From NCBI GenBank assembly GCA_025782575.1, contig JALGYY010000010.1:1-64000 (forward strand): DNA of 64,000 bases. The letters are read 5' to 3'. This DNA is from a bacterium (lineage in GTDB: Bacteria > Orphanbacterota > Orphanbacteria > Orphanbacterales > Orphanbacteraceae). The notes under the pieces are model-generated. The model saw nothing but the letters and a program-made list of their open reading frames with translations, searched no databases and had not been told where the DNA came from. Shown here piece after piece: positions 9,022-18,131 of the stretch. The translations under genes and the position numbers were made by a program. Positions within the stretch are counted from its first letter, which is position 1, and the number at the start of each line of letters is the position of its first letter.

Positions 9022-10054
9022 GTTGGGGACGTTATTCGCTGAGTGGGCGCGGGCCGGCCTGCTCGCCGGTTCGATCCTGGCGCTCGCATTGTCCTGCAGC
9101 GGACTTCGTGAAGCGGCGAGAGCCGAAGAGCGGTTTTCCTTCGCCGTGATCAGCGACTCCCATACGGCAGGAACGCTGAAGACCGGCACCAAGGTATACG
9201 CGCGCATCATCGAGCATCTGAACGAGCGGAAGCCCGACCTCCTCGTTCATTGCGGCGATTGGATCGTCGGCCCCACCTATGATCGCGGCGGTAGAGTTTC
9301 GACTGCCGATACGTTTCTGACATACACTGCCCTCCTGGACTCATCGATCGCGTTTTATCCGGTACTCGGGAATCACGAGGGGGACTACGAAGACTACGAC
9401 TACGCCATGGGACTCTTCGATGTCTTCAGCGACGAGAACGGTTGGTACTCGTTCGACCACAAGAACGCGCACTTTTTCATCGTCGAGAACAACTCCGATG
9501 CATCGGACTCTACGCTACGGGGCTACCGTTTCTGCAAACCGAACGGAAAGCTGAACACCCCCGACTCTCCCCAGCGCACATGGCTCGACCAGGATCTCGG
9601 CTCCCGGCTCGAGTCGACCGAATGGACGTTCGGCTTCGGCCATCGTTCGTACTATGGCGCCGAAGACTACGCCGGCCGAAAGAATGTCTTCGAGGGGCGG
9701 ACCGGTGAGGGCGCCGTCTGCCGGGTCATGGAAAACGCCGGAGTGGACATCTTTTTCAATGGCGACCAGCATTGTTATACGAGAACCACTCCGATTCGTG
9801 ACGGCCAGGTCTGGGCTGAGACAGATAGCTCGACTGTCTATCTCACCTGCGGCGGTGCGGGGGGACGGATCAATCGGGGTGTGAAGAAGGGACTCGAATT
9901 CCCCGTCCTGAAGGATCTGCCCGAGAACACCTATGTCGCCGGCACCAAGACAAAGCATTTCTTCGTCTACTGCACGGTGGCAGGAAACCGCTTTCACGCC
10001 GACGTGATTGACACATCAGGCGCGTTGATCGATTCCTTTTCGATCAGGAAGTGA
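8981..10054 (+). CDS. Exported metallophosphoesterase
   Basis: A calcineurin-like phosphoesterase with its metal-binding motifs in order: 'AVISDSHTAG', 'LVHCGDWIVG', 'VLGNHEGDYED', 'GFGHRSYYG' and 'FFNGDQHCYTR'. An N-terminal hydrophobic stretch 'GLLAGSILALALSCSG' suggests export, possibly as a lipoprotein at the cysteine. The start is uncertain. I use the ATG at 8981, which overlaps the end of the GH27 gene by about 40 bases; a TTG near 9023 is the alternative. It is probably co-transcribed with the gene before it. The substrate (phosphomonoester, nucleotide or phosphodiester) cannot be told from sequence. Confidence 0.78.
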   Translation: MQVGCIGFRRRQIKLGTLFAEWARAGLLAGSILALALSCSGLREAARAEERFSFAVISDSHTAGTLKTGTKVYARIIEHLNERKPDLLVHCGDWIVGPTYDRGGRVSTADTFLTYTALLDSSIAFYPVLGNHEGDYEDYDYAMGLFDVFSDENGWYSFDHKNAHFFIVENNSDASDSTLRGYRFCKPNGKLNTPDSPQRTWLDQDLGSRLESTEWTFGFGHRSYYGAEDYAGRKNVFEGRTGEGAVCRVMENAGVDIFFNGDQHCYTRTTPIRDGQVWAETDSSTVYLTCGGAGGRINRGVKKGLEFPVLKDLPENTYVAGTKTKHFFVYCTVAGNRFHADVIDTSGALIDSFSIRK

Positions 10055-10089
10055 CAGTACGGCTCTTCCGAAACTCCAGAGGATCAGCA

Positions 10090-11154
10090 GTGAACTCGGA
10101 TCAAAACCAGCCAACGCCCGCCAGACTTTTTCTTTTCTCGTTGATTACGATCACCCTTCTTATCGGGGCGCTGGAGTTCTCGGCAGGTGCAGCCCGAAAA
10201 CTGCTGCGTTTCGCTCCGCACGATTCAGGGGGGGGGCTCTATATTCGCCATGAAACGAGACAATGGGCGATGAAACCCAACTACAGTGGGGTCATGAATC
10301 GGATAACTTCAGTAACAACGAATGAGCTGGGGTTTCGAAGTCCACCCTTGAAGGAGTACCTGGATGCTCCGCGACGACTGCTTGTTCTGGGGGATTCCGT
10401 CGCATTCGGATGGGGAGTTTCGGCGGAAGAGTCCTGGCCCCATATTCTCCAAGGTTTACTGAACAGAAGCTCGGATGACTCGAATCGAGTAGGGGTAATG
10501 AACACGGGGACAGTCGGCTACGGCACCTGCCACGAAGCTTCTGTCCTGAGAGAGCAGGGGAGCCGGCTTCGCCCCGATTTGATTGTCCTTCAATTCTTCC
10601 CGAACGATCTTTTTGAGAACTACTCCTATCAAACACGCAGCAAACTCAACAGATTCCTGGAAAGATCCAATCTTTACGAACTTGGCAGGGACATCTGGCG
10701 GCGACTTCGAGGATCCGAAACCTATAGCCGAAGAGATCGCCTTGCAGAAGAGGATCCGCGCAAACTCTCGCGTCGAATTGCCAGGAAGGACTTCGGTACG
10801 AACAAAGAGGAAGCCGTTTTCAGCGACAGGCATCCCGAGATACTCTCTGCGGGGTGGAGAAAGACTGCGAGAGCGCTTTCGACAATTGATAGCCTGACAA
10901 CAGCCTTGCATGCTGATCTGTACGTGGTGGCCTTCCCTTCCCCGAAACAAGTGGAGGGGGTCACGGAGTCCACAGTATTCCAGGACTCCCTTGAGACAAT
11001 ATGCAAAAGATTCCAGACCCCGTTTCTTGATCTTCTGGATATCCTAGCGGAGACGGAAGAAAACTATTTTGGAACTCATCCATCGGCCGTAGGCCACAAG
11101 AAGGCTGCTGAGACAATTGCCGGTTTATGGGGTGTGGATCTTCTGGTTGAATGA
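10090..11154 (+). CDS. Membrane-anchored SGNH/GDSL-type hydrolase
   Basis: One N-terminal membrane segment near residues 12-35 is followed by a soluble SGNH-hydrolase-like domain. The block I nucleophile is in 'LVLGDSVAFGWG', an 'FFPNDLF' segment supplies the block III Asn, and the C-terminal 'THPSAVGHKK' carries the His. Such proteins deacetylate or esterify cell-surface glycans or lipids. The start is GTG at 10090, with AGAGGA six bases upstream; a GTG at 10051 overlapping the previous stop (GTGA) is possible but its SD is too close. It points away from the convergent GT39-like gene at 11198. Function beyond the fold is unknown. Confidence 0.68.
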   Translation: MNSDQNQPTPARLFLFSLITITLLIGALEFSAGAARKLLRFAPHDSGGGLYIRHETRQWAMKPNYSGVMNRITSVTTNELGFRSPPLKEYLDAPRRLLVLGDSVAFGWGVSAEESWPHILQGLLNRSSDDSNRVGVMNTGTVGYGTCHEASVLREQGSRLRPDLIVLQFFPNDLFENYSYQTRSKLNRFLERSNLYELGRDIWRRLRGSETYSRRDRLAEEDPRKLSRRIARKDFGTNKEEAVFSDRHPEILSAGWRKTARALSTIDSLTTALHADLYVVAFPSPKQVEGVTESTVFQDSLETICKRFQTPFLDLLDILAETEENYFGTHPSAVGHKKAAETIAGLWGVDLLVE

Positions 11155-11197
11155 CATGGTCCTAGATAGGGATCCATGGAGCCATACGAGTGCCGTG

Positions 11198-12805
11198 TCA
11201 TTGATCGCGTTCGCGCCCCCTCATATTTACCACATAAAGCAACGGCACACCTAGCCTGTCTACGGTGAACAAGACAGGGCTGTTGGCAAATCTCTTGTGC
11301 CTGTTGGCACGGGTCGTCGCCAAGTAGTAGTCTGCCTTGTCCGGATTCTTAGTTCTGTGAAAGTTCGGCGGGAAAAAATAGGTGGAGGAAAGCGCGTTGG
11401 AAGCCGTGATCAATTCATAATCTATCTTCGCGAAATTCTCACCATTCTCAGCTCTAAGATACTCCTCCAGCTTGTTGACTCCCTCCTTGTATGAACCTCC
11501 CCAGTAGTCAGTTTCATATCTACCATATGCCCCCTGCAACCCTCCGACGAAAGCATTGTAATAGATATACTGATAGGGATGGAGGGCAACTAACAAGGAG
11601 ATGTGATACAGACCATAAACGCCTACGATAATGGTAACGCCGATCAGCAGGTTGCGCGAGCGAGCGATACAACTTTGCAGATGGACCATACAAACCGCGG
11701 CCAACACCACGATTGAAGGTACCACGAACAGAAAATGACGTACTCCATCATATAATTGGGAGCCCTTGAGAATGACGTAAACGATCGGAAAGATGATGGA
11801 CAAAAATACAACGCCATAGGGAGCTACTGTTTTTGGCGAGAACTTGTGTCGACTTTTCCAGATAAGTACAAATCCGCTTACGGCCCCCAGAAGCAAAACG
11901 ATCAAGATTAGCTCCGGCAGTTTGATTGCCAGCATATGGGGAATGTACTCCGCCGGAGGACCAGAGTCCTTGAACACTTCCCCATCAAAGAGAAGACTAC
12001 TTCCCCACCTGTAATCTGAAAATACCCTCAGCGCCAGAAAGGGATTAATGAAGGGGTTTTTCCACGTCCACGGCCAGAACAGTATCATCACGCCGTAGGC
12101 AATCACAAATATCGTCGACAGTGATTTTCCAAGCTGAACGAATTCTGAGACAAGACCACTGTAGTTCTTGCACCGCAAATATGCCCGCCCCTTTGAAAGA
12201 ATGTAAACGACTACAACGATGACGAAATAGACCACCAGAAGGGCGCCGCCGATTCGTACGGCCAGTGTAGAACCGAGAACGATGCCCATCGGTACGGTGA
12301 TTCGGGCTGGGATGCGGGGTAGAAACGAGATGGCAGTCAAAATGAAGTATAAAGTCCAGACGTAACCAGTTGCGAATGGGATGTCCTTCGAATTATTGAA
12401 CATGTGGCCATACCAGCTTGGCGTTAACGCCAAGAACAGCGCGGCCCAAAGCGCAGCGTATTTTGAGTGCACCCGACAGGCAACGGCCCAGCAGCCTACA
12501 ATTCCAAGCAAGCCAATCAAAGCGTTGAATAGATGTCGCGTTTCGAAAACTGCGCTGGGCACGGCCAAAGACAGTAGGTTGGCGATACTCTGAAAGGCCA
12601 TTCCATAGACCCCGTGCCGCCTCTGAACCTCGATCATATTTCCTTGGAGGATGCTTCTGTAGAACTCCAAGGCACTGTTTCCCTTTTGGTACTGGAAGTT
12701 TTCATCCCAGGTGATGCCGTAGTCCCGAAATGTAAAAGCGGCAACGATCGCCAAAAGGAAAAAAAGCAGCGCGGCCAGGTAAGTCGCCCTTTTCTCGCTC
12801 AACAT
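11198..12805 (-). CDS. GT39/ArnT-like polytopic glycosyltransferase
   Basis: A polytopic membrane protein of about 535 aa with roughly 10-11 hydrophobic segments. After the first segment comes 'DYGITWDENFQY', the acidic luminal motif typical of GT-C enzymes of the PMT/ArnT kind, and later 'VRIGGALLVVYFV' and 'LFWPWTWKNP'. Enzymes of this kind move sugars from polyprenyl-phosphate donors onto lipids or proteins on the outer face of the membrane. I prefer the ATG at 12805; a TTG at 12874 is an alternative. Base composition is visibly poorer in G+C than the flanks (26/60 at 11701-11760). Substrate unknown. Confidence 0.65.
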   Translation of the reverse strand: MLSEKRATYLAALLFFLLAIVAAFTFRDYGITWDENFQYQKGNSALEFYRSILQGNMIEVQRRHGVYGMAFQSIANLLSLAVPSAVFETRHLFNALIGLLGIVGCWAVACRVHSKYAALWAALFLALTPSWYGHMFNNSKDIPFATGYVWTLYFILTAISFLPRIPARITVPMGIVLGSTLAVRIGGALLVVYFVIVVVVYILSKGRAYLRCKNYSGLVSEFVQLGKSLSTIFVIAYGVMILFWPWTWKNPFINPFLALRVFSDYRWGSSLLFDGEVFKDSGPPAEYIPHMLAIKLPELILIVLLLGAVSGFVLIWKSRHKFSPKTVAPYGVVFLSIIFPIVYVILKGSQLYDGVRHFLFVVPSIVVLAAVCMVHLQSCIARSRNLLIGVTIIVGVYGLYHISLLVALHPYQYIYYNAFVGGLQGAYGRYETDYWGGSYKEGVNKLEEYLRAENGENFAKIDYELITASNALSSTYFFPPNFHRTKNPDKADYYLATTRANRHKRFANSPVLFTVDRLGVPLLYVVNMRGRERDQ

Positions 12806-12909
12806 CGCGTCTTCTCGCCTTCGGTTGATCGTGGGAAGCTTTTGAGCGGAACCGTCTGCCGATGATTCATACAAGAACCCTCAATGAGCAATTCGTAAGT
12901 TCATCTGCA

Positions 12910-12938
12910 ATATTATTCGCCCGGCACCCTTTTGTCGA
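12910..12938 (-). promoter_or_regulatory. Candidate promoter of the GT39-like gene
   Basis: On the minus strand TCGACA (12938-12933) and TAATAT (12915-12910) are separated by 17 bases, about 105 bases before the ATG at 12805. The -35 matches 5 of 6 and the -10 matches 4 of 6. Confidence 0.3.
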
Positions 12939-12996
12939 GCGGATCACCCTATCTTGCCCAGCCCGCGACGGAACAGCGGAGCAATTGCGACGAGAC

Positions 12997-14766
12997 TCAT
13001 TCACTCCGGCCACTCGTGGTTTTACTTGTTCTGATTTGGAGGTCCCGTCCAGCAAATGCTTGGAGAACCCAATCCTCTCGATTGGACTGAAACGGCATCC
13101 AAAGGCTTTCTGAAAGCCGGACAGCATACGGAGCGATTTGAAGTGCTATTTCTCTGCTCGGGACCGCCCTTAGAATGTGAATATTCACGTTCCTTGATTT
13201 CAGGTATCCCTTTGGGGGATTGCGGTCGTGGGCCATTTGCCGATCTTCATTCGATCGATCAACCGGATTCCTGGCGACCACTCGATCGGTAAGGCCGTGT
13301 TTATCGACGAACTCAATATCGATCAGATAGTAAGGCGCTATGCCGGCGGCCTCCACTCCGGAAACAGCGTCTTCCGGAATGAGACCACTTCCCGCAATCA
13401 CTTCGTATGGGGAGTATGCCCTGATCCTCTCTTCGGCGAAGAGTTGGTGCTGTCGATGATGAACGGCGATTCGCCGTGACACGATGTAGTCCATCATCGA
13501 ATTAAAGGCACGTGCACTCTGGCCGAGTCCCAGGATCCTAGGTGCCATTGGAAATTCTGCCGGATCAAGAACAAACCTAAGGCGGGGTTGGCCGGCACCG
13601 GAAGATCGTTCGTGCGTTACAGCGTAATTGGCGATCTGCAACGCTGTGCCGTAGACAAGCGATATGAACAGAAGGAGAGTGCCGACGATCGCTTCCGTCA
13701 ATCGTCCATAACGGATGGCGGGGCTCCGGCCAGCCACGATTTCAGCGATAGAAACAATCCCATCCGCGCATAGAATGTAAAGGAGTGGCCAGTAAAAATC
13801 GAGCGGCCGAAATTCGAAGTGATCTCCCCCTATTCGAATCAGATAGGCTGCATGTGCACCCATAAGCACGAACGGGAAGATTGCGCGCGAGTCCTTATTC
13901 AAGTACCAGCGTCGAGTGGCGGCGAATACAGCAATCGGTCCGGTGATGTACAACCCGCTGTCAAGGATGGCCGCCATCATATATCGGAATCCGGCCTCCG
14001 GCCATGGTCGCACATGCTTGGCATAATAGGTGTTCGGGAGTAGGTCACCGTAGTAGAACCACCGAAATATGAAATGGCCGGCAACTACGACGCCGAATAC
14101 ACATCCAACGGCGACCATGTCAGCCGCACGTTCCCGGAGGCTCTTGTTCCGATTCGCGAAAACCCATGCGCACGACAATACGCCGAGCATCAAGCCTTCC
14201 GGCCGTGTTAACTCCGCAGCGGCCAGAGCGCAGGAAGCGAGTACCAGCCAGCGGCGCTTCCTTCCTTGCCAGACCGCCAGTACGGCGAGACAGACCATGA
14301 AAGTAAACTGCCGTGTTTCGAGTCCGCCGGTACTCCAGACAGCGACATTCCGATTGCACCCCCAGAGCAGAAGCGCCACCAGCCCAGCCCAACCAACACG
14401 GTGCCGGCGGCCAAGTGAACGTGTAAGAGCCAGGATGAGAATCGCGGTTGCTGCTGTATAGAACAGGGAGAGAAGATTCGCCGATCGATGAGCAGGTACT
14501 CCAAGAGCTTTCCATATACCTGCCAGTTCTATCACCCAGAGGAAATTCGTATAGCCTTCCACGCGCTCGCTGTCGTTGAATACAAGCCCGTTCCCCTCCA
14601 CTAGATTTCGGGCATATCGGAAACTGATAAAAGCGTCGTCACAAAGAAAATGGTAGAGGTTGATGTGCCAGGAAAAGGCGCAAACAAGTAAGGCGCCCAG
14701 GATGATCATTCCGCCGATGCGCCTCAAATCCCGCTTCGACTCCGGAGAGTGAGAACGTACCGTCAC
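12997..14766 (-). CDS. GT-C arabinofuranosyltransferase-like membrane protein
   Basis: A 589-aa polytopic protein. The N-terminal loop 'FLCDDAFISFRYARNLVEG' and 'FNDSERVEGYTNFLW' match a family I recognise from actinobacterial arabinofuranosyltransferases of the AftB type and from many uncharacterised GT39-like proteins. About 10 membrane segments are followed by a soluble C-terminal region from near residue 420 containing 'EVIAGSGLIPEDAV' and a 'GYLKSRNVNIHILR' patch. The start is GTG at 14766, with GGAGG ten bases upstream. It lies tandem with the GT39-like genes on either side, so a shared role in surface glycan assembly is likely. Sugar and acceptor unknown. Confidence 0.6.
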   Translation of the reverse strand: MTVRSHSPESKRDLRRIGGMIILGALLVCAFSWHINLYHFLCDDAFISFRYARNLVEGNGLVFNDSERVEGYTNFLWVIELAGIWKALGVPAHRSANLLSLFYTAATAILILALTRSLGRRHRVGWAGLVALLLWGCNRNVAVWSTGGLETRQFTFMVCLAVLAVWQGRKRRWLVLASCALAAAELTRPEGLMLGVLSCAWVFANRNKSLRERAADMVAVGCVFGVVVAGHFIFRWFYYGDLLPNTYYAKHVRPWPEAGFRYMMAAILDSGLYITGPIAVFAATRRWYLNKDSRAIFPFVLMGAHAAYLIRIGGDHFEFRPLDFYWPLLYILCADGIVSIAEIVAGRSPAIRYGRLTEAIVGTLLLFISLVYGTALQIANYAVTHERSSGAGQPRLRFVLDPAEFPMAPRILGLGQSARAFNSMMDYIVSRRIAVHHRQHQLFAEERIRAYSPYEVIAGSGLIPEDAVSGVEAAGIAPYYLIDIEFVDKHGLTDRVVARNPVDRSNEDRQMAHDRNPPKGYLKSRNVNIHILRAVPSREIALQIAPYAVRLSESLWMPFQSNREDWVLQAFAGRDLQIRTSKTTSGRSE

Positions 14767-14825
14767 TCCGATCGATCCTCCATCGGACCCGGCGCCATGT
14801 ACTCCAACTCCTTCCGGATACTAAA

Positions 14826-16658
14826 TCAGTCCTGCTTCCTACACACAGGATAAGCCCACAATTCGGCGATTGATATTGTCTGACCTGATCTGGGCACAGT
14901 GGGGACCATACGGATACCATCAATTCTAAGGTCACCCAGTTCGACCACGAGTAGATCGCCATGTCGATGAACATTGCTCTTTGGCAGTCGCGCCTCCACG
15001 TCGCCCCTACTGATGAACACATCCCAACGCACAGGGATTCCGCCCGAACCGAGTATCAGCCAAAGCGAACGATATTCCAATCCAGGTACAAGGTCGAACT
15101 GAATAGATTCGGGGGCACCCTCCCAGGCCGTCCTGCAATCCCGATCGTAGATCGTCACGGGGAGTTCTTCTTCGGCGACCCTCGCCCCGCTCACCATGGG
15201 TGTAAGAGGCGGGCAGACGTATACATAGTTGTAGGCGTCCCTGGAAGGGATCTTAATTGGGGGGGATTTCTGGATGAATCGGCTTATGTCCAACTGATCG
15301 GCCTTTTCTCCCTCCGTTTCGAGGAATATCTGATCCCCGTCAGCGAATCTCTCGTCATCGAGATTCTTCGTCAATCGAAACTCGGCTGCGAGATAAGGCC
15401 GGAGTAACTTCTTGCGAAAAGAGACCGCTATTTCACTATCGTCAGGGAAGGTACGCTCGATAAACTTCGCTATCCTCATCCAATTCTCCAGGGGTAGAAA
15501 CTGGTACGTCGCCGTCTGCTCCCGGCTGTGATTCACAAAGTGCACTGGAAGTGCCACAACTATCACCAGCAAGAGGAAAAACGAACCAGAGGCGCGGATA
15601 ATCCGACTGAAATGTCCGAGAAGACAAATCGCTAGTGGGATGAGCAGGAAACTGGTCGTCCTGATAGGTGGCGTTTTCAGCGCCAGGCAGGCTGCGAGAA
15701 AGAGAACTACGGAAGCACCCAGAATCCCAAGTGATGAGCGGACAAATTGCGGACTCTTCCTTACGAAGAATGGTGCGCACGCAAGGACAACTGGGAGGAG
15801 AAACACGAACCACTCCCCCGGCTCGATGCCCAGGGTCTGCCGGTTCAATAAGTATCTCCTTAGGGATCCGGTCACCGATTCGGTGGTGGCGAACGAAAAC
15901 GAAAAGTGATGCCCGTAGTTATTGAGGAAATAGACCAGATCAGGCATGATCGGCAAATAGAGAATCAGAGCACCGGCCGCCGCGGCAGCTCCGGCTAGAA
16001 CTATTTCCCACCTCATAAAACGGATCAAAAGCAGACCGAAGAGAATTCCACCAAACAACAGATAACTCGGGACCGACCATGCGCCGAGGGCAGTCACGCC
16101 GGCGAGTGCAAATATCTTGTTACGAGATGGCTTCTCGCAATACTTGACGACTAATATTGATGAGATCGCGACTGCCAGCGCGAGAATCGAGTAGCCTCTC
16201 GCCTGGAGCATTAGATCAAGAAGGCTAAAATTCACGAATGTAAATTGAACGAACACAGCACCTTCAATATAGAGTCTCCGCCGGACAAACTCAGCGGCCA
16301 CAAGGATGATAGCGGCAAAGTAGAAGATGAACGACCAGATCCTTGCCCGAAAGGGATCGTACCGCCCTGGGCCGTCTGGCGTGAGCGCGTTTACTAAATT
16401 AAAAAGGATATGATTGTTGGGTTGTCTATAGCTTGAGATGGTAGCAATCGGGCCCCGTGAACTGAAATCTAGAACTGAGTTCAGCTCGTCGACCCAAAGC
16501 GATGTCGTGCTCATGCTTCTGGTGAACTGAGCCGTATACGGCAGAATCGATAGAACGATCAAGATCGAGGCGATCAACTGCACTACCGTAAGGACACGAA
16601 TTTTTCGGTCGGTAAGCCGGTCCCATCGCCGAATATGGTTCATCATCGGAATTAGCAT
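14826..16658 (-). CDS. GT39-like polytopic membrane protein
   Basis: A 610-aa protein with an N-terminal membrane segment, an acidic loop 'SLWVDELNSVLDF' and 'YRQPNNHILFNLVNAL', the GT-C signature layout, and about ten further hydrophobic segments to near residue 370. The C-terminal 230 residues are soluble and look like a beta-rich extracytoplasmic domain ('PVTIYDRDCRTAWEGAPES'...'GIPVRWDVFISRGDVE'), unlike the other three cluster members. The start is the ATG at 16658, with alternatives at 16646 and 16643; none has a clear ribosome site. Likely transcribed toward the other minus-strand glycosyltransferases. No specific substrate can be assigned. Confidence 0.6.
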   Translation of the reverse strand: MLIPMMNHIRRWDRLTDRKIRVLTVVQLIASILIVLSILPYTAQFTRSMSTTSLWVDELNSVLDFSSRGPIATISSYRQPNNHILFNLVNALTPDGPGRYDPFRARIWSFIFYFAAIILVAAEFVRRRLYIEGAVFVQFTFVNFSLLDLMLQARGYSILALAVAISSILVVKYCEKPSRNKIFALAGVTALGAWSVPSYLLFGGILFGLLLIRFMRWEIVLAGAAAAAGALILYLPIMPDLVYFLNNYGHHFSFSFATTESVTGSLRRYLLNRQTLGIEPGEWFVFLLPVVLACAPFFVRKSPQFVRSSLGILGASVVLFLAACLALKTPPIRTTSFLLIPLAICLLGHFSRIIRASGSFFLLLVIVVALPVHFVNHSREQTATYQFLPLENWMRIAKFIERTFPDDSEIAVSFRKKLLRPYLAAEFRLTKNLDDERFADGDQIFLETEGEKADQLDISRFIQKSPPIKIPSRDAYNYVYVCPPLTPMVSGARVAEEELPVTIYDRDCRTAWEGAPESIQFDLVPGLEYRSLWLILGSGGIPVRWDVFISRGDVEARLPKSNVHRHGDLLVVELGDLRIDGIRMVPTVPRSGQTISIAELWAYPVCRKQD

Positions 16659-16826
16659 AGCTTTATTGGGTGCTACATTTGGCTAGGGCGTCGAACTGTA
16701 CTTTCCCCAATAGACTCTCAAGCATCATTACCCTAAATCCAATCTCTACACAAACAGTGCTCTGCATTCAAGGCCATGATAACATAAGTATCGTTGATAT
16801 TTTGGGTTCTTCGGGGGTGAAAGGCT

Positions 16827-18068
16827 ATGAGAATCAATAGCATTCCAGGTAGGGGATCGATCATTCGATTCGCGCTCTTGGTTCTTATCCTCGCGACCGG
16901 TTTCGGGAATCGGTACCTGTTCGTAACGCACCATTCCGGCTTCGCGCTGGTGACCGACCAAAAAATGCACTACGGCCACGCCCAACATCTCGCTGAAAAG
17001 GGAGAGTTCCGAGATGGCAGGCTAGTACGTGCACCACTGTACACGCTATTTCTGGCGGGCCTCATGAAGCTGGGGATTGAGGATGTAGACGAGATTCGCC
17101 GCGTACAAATCTATTTGTCCGGACTTCTGCTCCTCTTCTCATTCTTTTTCATAAGAGAACTGGCCGGTCCCAATTGGAGTCTGGTTGGGCTTGCAATCCT
17201 TTCCTTCTATCCCTCCAGTATAACGGGTCCATGGATGCTCCTATCCGAAAACCTCTTCACGCTGTTTCAAGTTCTTGCGCTTATCCTGACGCTTCGCGCC
17301 TGGAAATCAAAGAGCAAGGCCATGTTTCTGCTGGCGGGGATCGCGTGGGGACTGGCCGCCCTCACACGGTCGCCTGTACTTGGATTCGCCATGATTCTAG
17401 CCATTGTCAATGCGCTGTTCGTAATGCCACGTGGAAAGCGACTGGCTACGACAGCCCTTCTTCTCGTCGGCCTTGGCGTGACCATAGCACCGTGGACGAT
17501 ACGAAACGCGATCCGTCACGACACATTCGTCCTCATCGAGAATACGGGGCCGTTCAATCTTTGGCTTGCTACATCCAAGATGAGAATAGCGGAGTTTGCC
17601 AAAGAGAAGTGGCAGCCGATCCCGAGCGTCCGGGAACGTAACCGGACAGCTGTTCGGGAGAGTCTTCGTGCAATCTGGAAGGAACCCGGCTTCTATATCA
17701 AGAGAGTACCGGACAAGTGGCGGCAGTTCTGGACAGATAGTGACCGCCTTCTTGTTGCTAACAAATACGCTCCGCCCGGGAGCTTGACCGCGAATTTCAT
17801 GAAGGTAATCCAGTGGCTGCGTGTTCCGATAAACAGACTTGTCGTGGGATTCGCACTTCTCGGTATCTGTCTATCGTACACGAGTCGGTCTGCGATGGTG
17901 GCAGCCGGTCTCGTAGTCTACATGAGCGCCATCCACAGCATCGTTGTCTCCTTGTCGAGACATCGGGATCCGCTCATTCCGATAACGGTGGCCCTGACGG
18001 TATACGCGTTTTCGAAACTAGTAGAGCTTGCACGCAGAAGAATGAGCGGCTCCCCGTCCCATACATGA
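16827..18068 (+). CDS. GT39-family glycosyltransferase-like membrane protein
   Basis: A 413-aa polytopic protein, shorter than the family average. It shows an early membrane segment, a luminal 'VTDQKMHYGHAQHLAEKG' loop followed by 'RAPLYTLFLAGL', and 'GIAWGLAALTRSPVLGF', all typical of dolichyl/undecaprenyl-phosphate sugar transferases. About nine hydrophobic segments are visible. It is divergent from the 610-aa gene across a 168-bp AT-rich gap and convergent with the next minus-strand gene. No operon partner lies on its strand. The function is inferred from fold-level similarity only. Confidence 0.62.
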   Translation: MRINSIPGRGSIIRFALLVLILATGFGNRYLFVTHHSGFALVTDQKMHYGHAQHLAEKGEFRDGRLVRAPLYTLFLAGLMKLGIEDVDEIRRVQIYLSGLLLLFSFFFIRELAGPNWSLVGLAILSFYPSSITGPWMLLSENLFTLFQVLALILTLRAWKSKSKAMFLLAGIAWGLAALTRSPVLGFAMILAIVNALFVMPRGKRLATTALLLVGLGVTIAPWTIRNAIRHDTFVLIENTGPFNLWLATSKMRIAEFAKEKWQPIPSVRERNRTAVRESLRAIWKEPGFYIKRVPDKWRQFWTDSDRLLVANKYAPPGSLTANFMKVIQWLRVPINRLVVGFALLGICLSYTSRSAMVAAGLVVYMSAIHSIVVSLSRHRDPLIPITVALTVYAFSKLVELARRRMSGSPSHT

Positions 18069-18131
18069 GAAGAGCGAAATCGGACACGCCGTCATCTTTA
18101 ACCAACCCACTTGCTGGCGGAGCCGCCCCCC

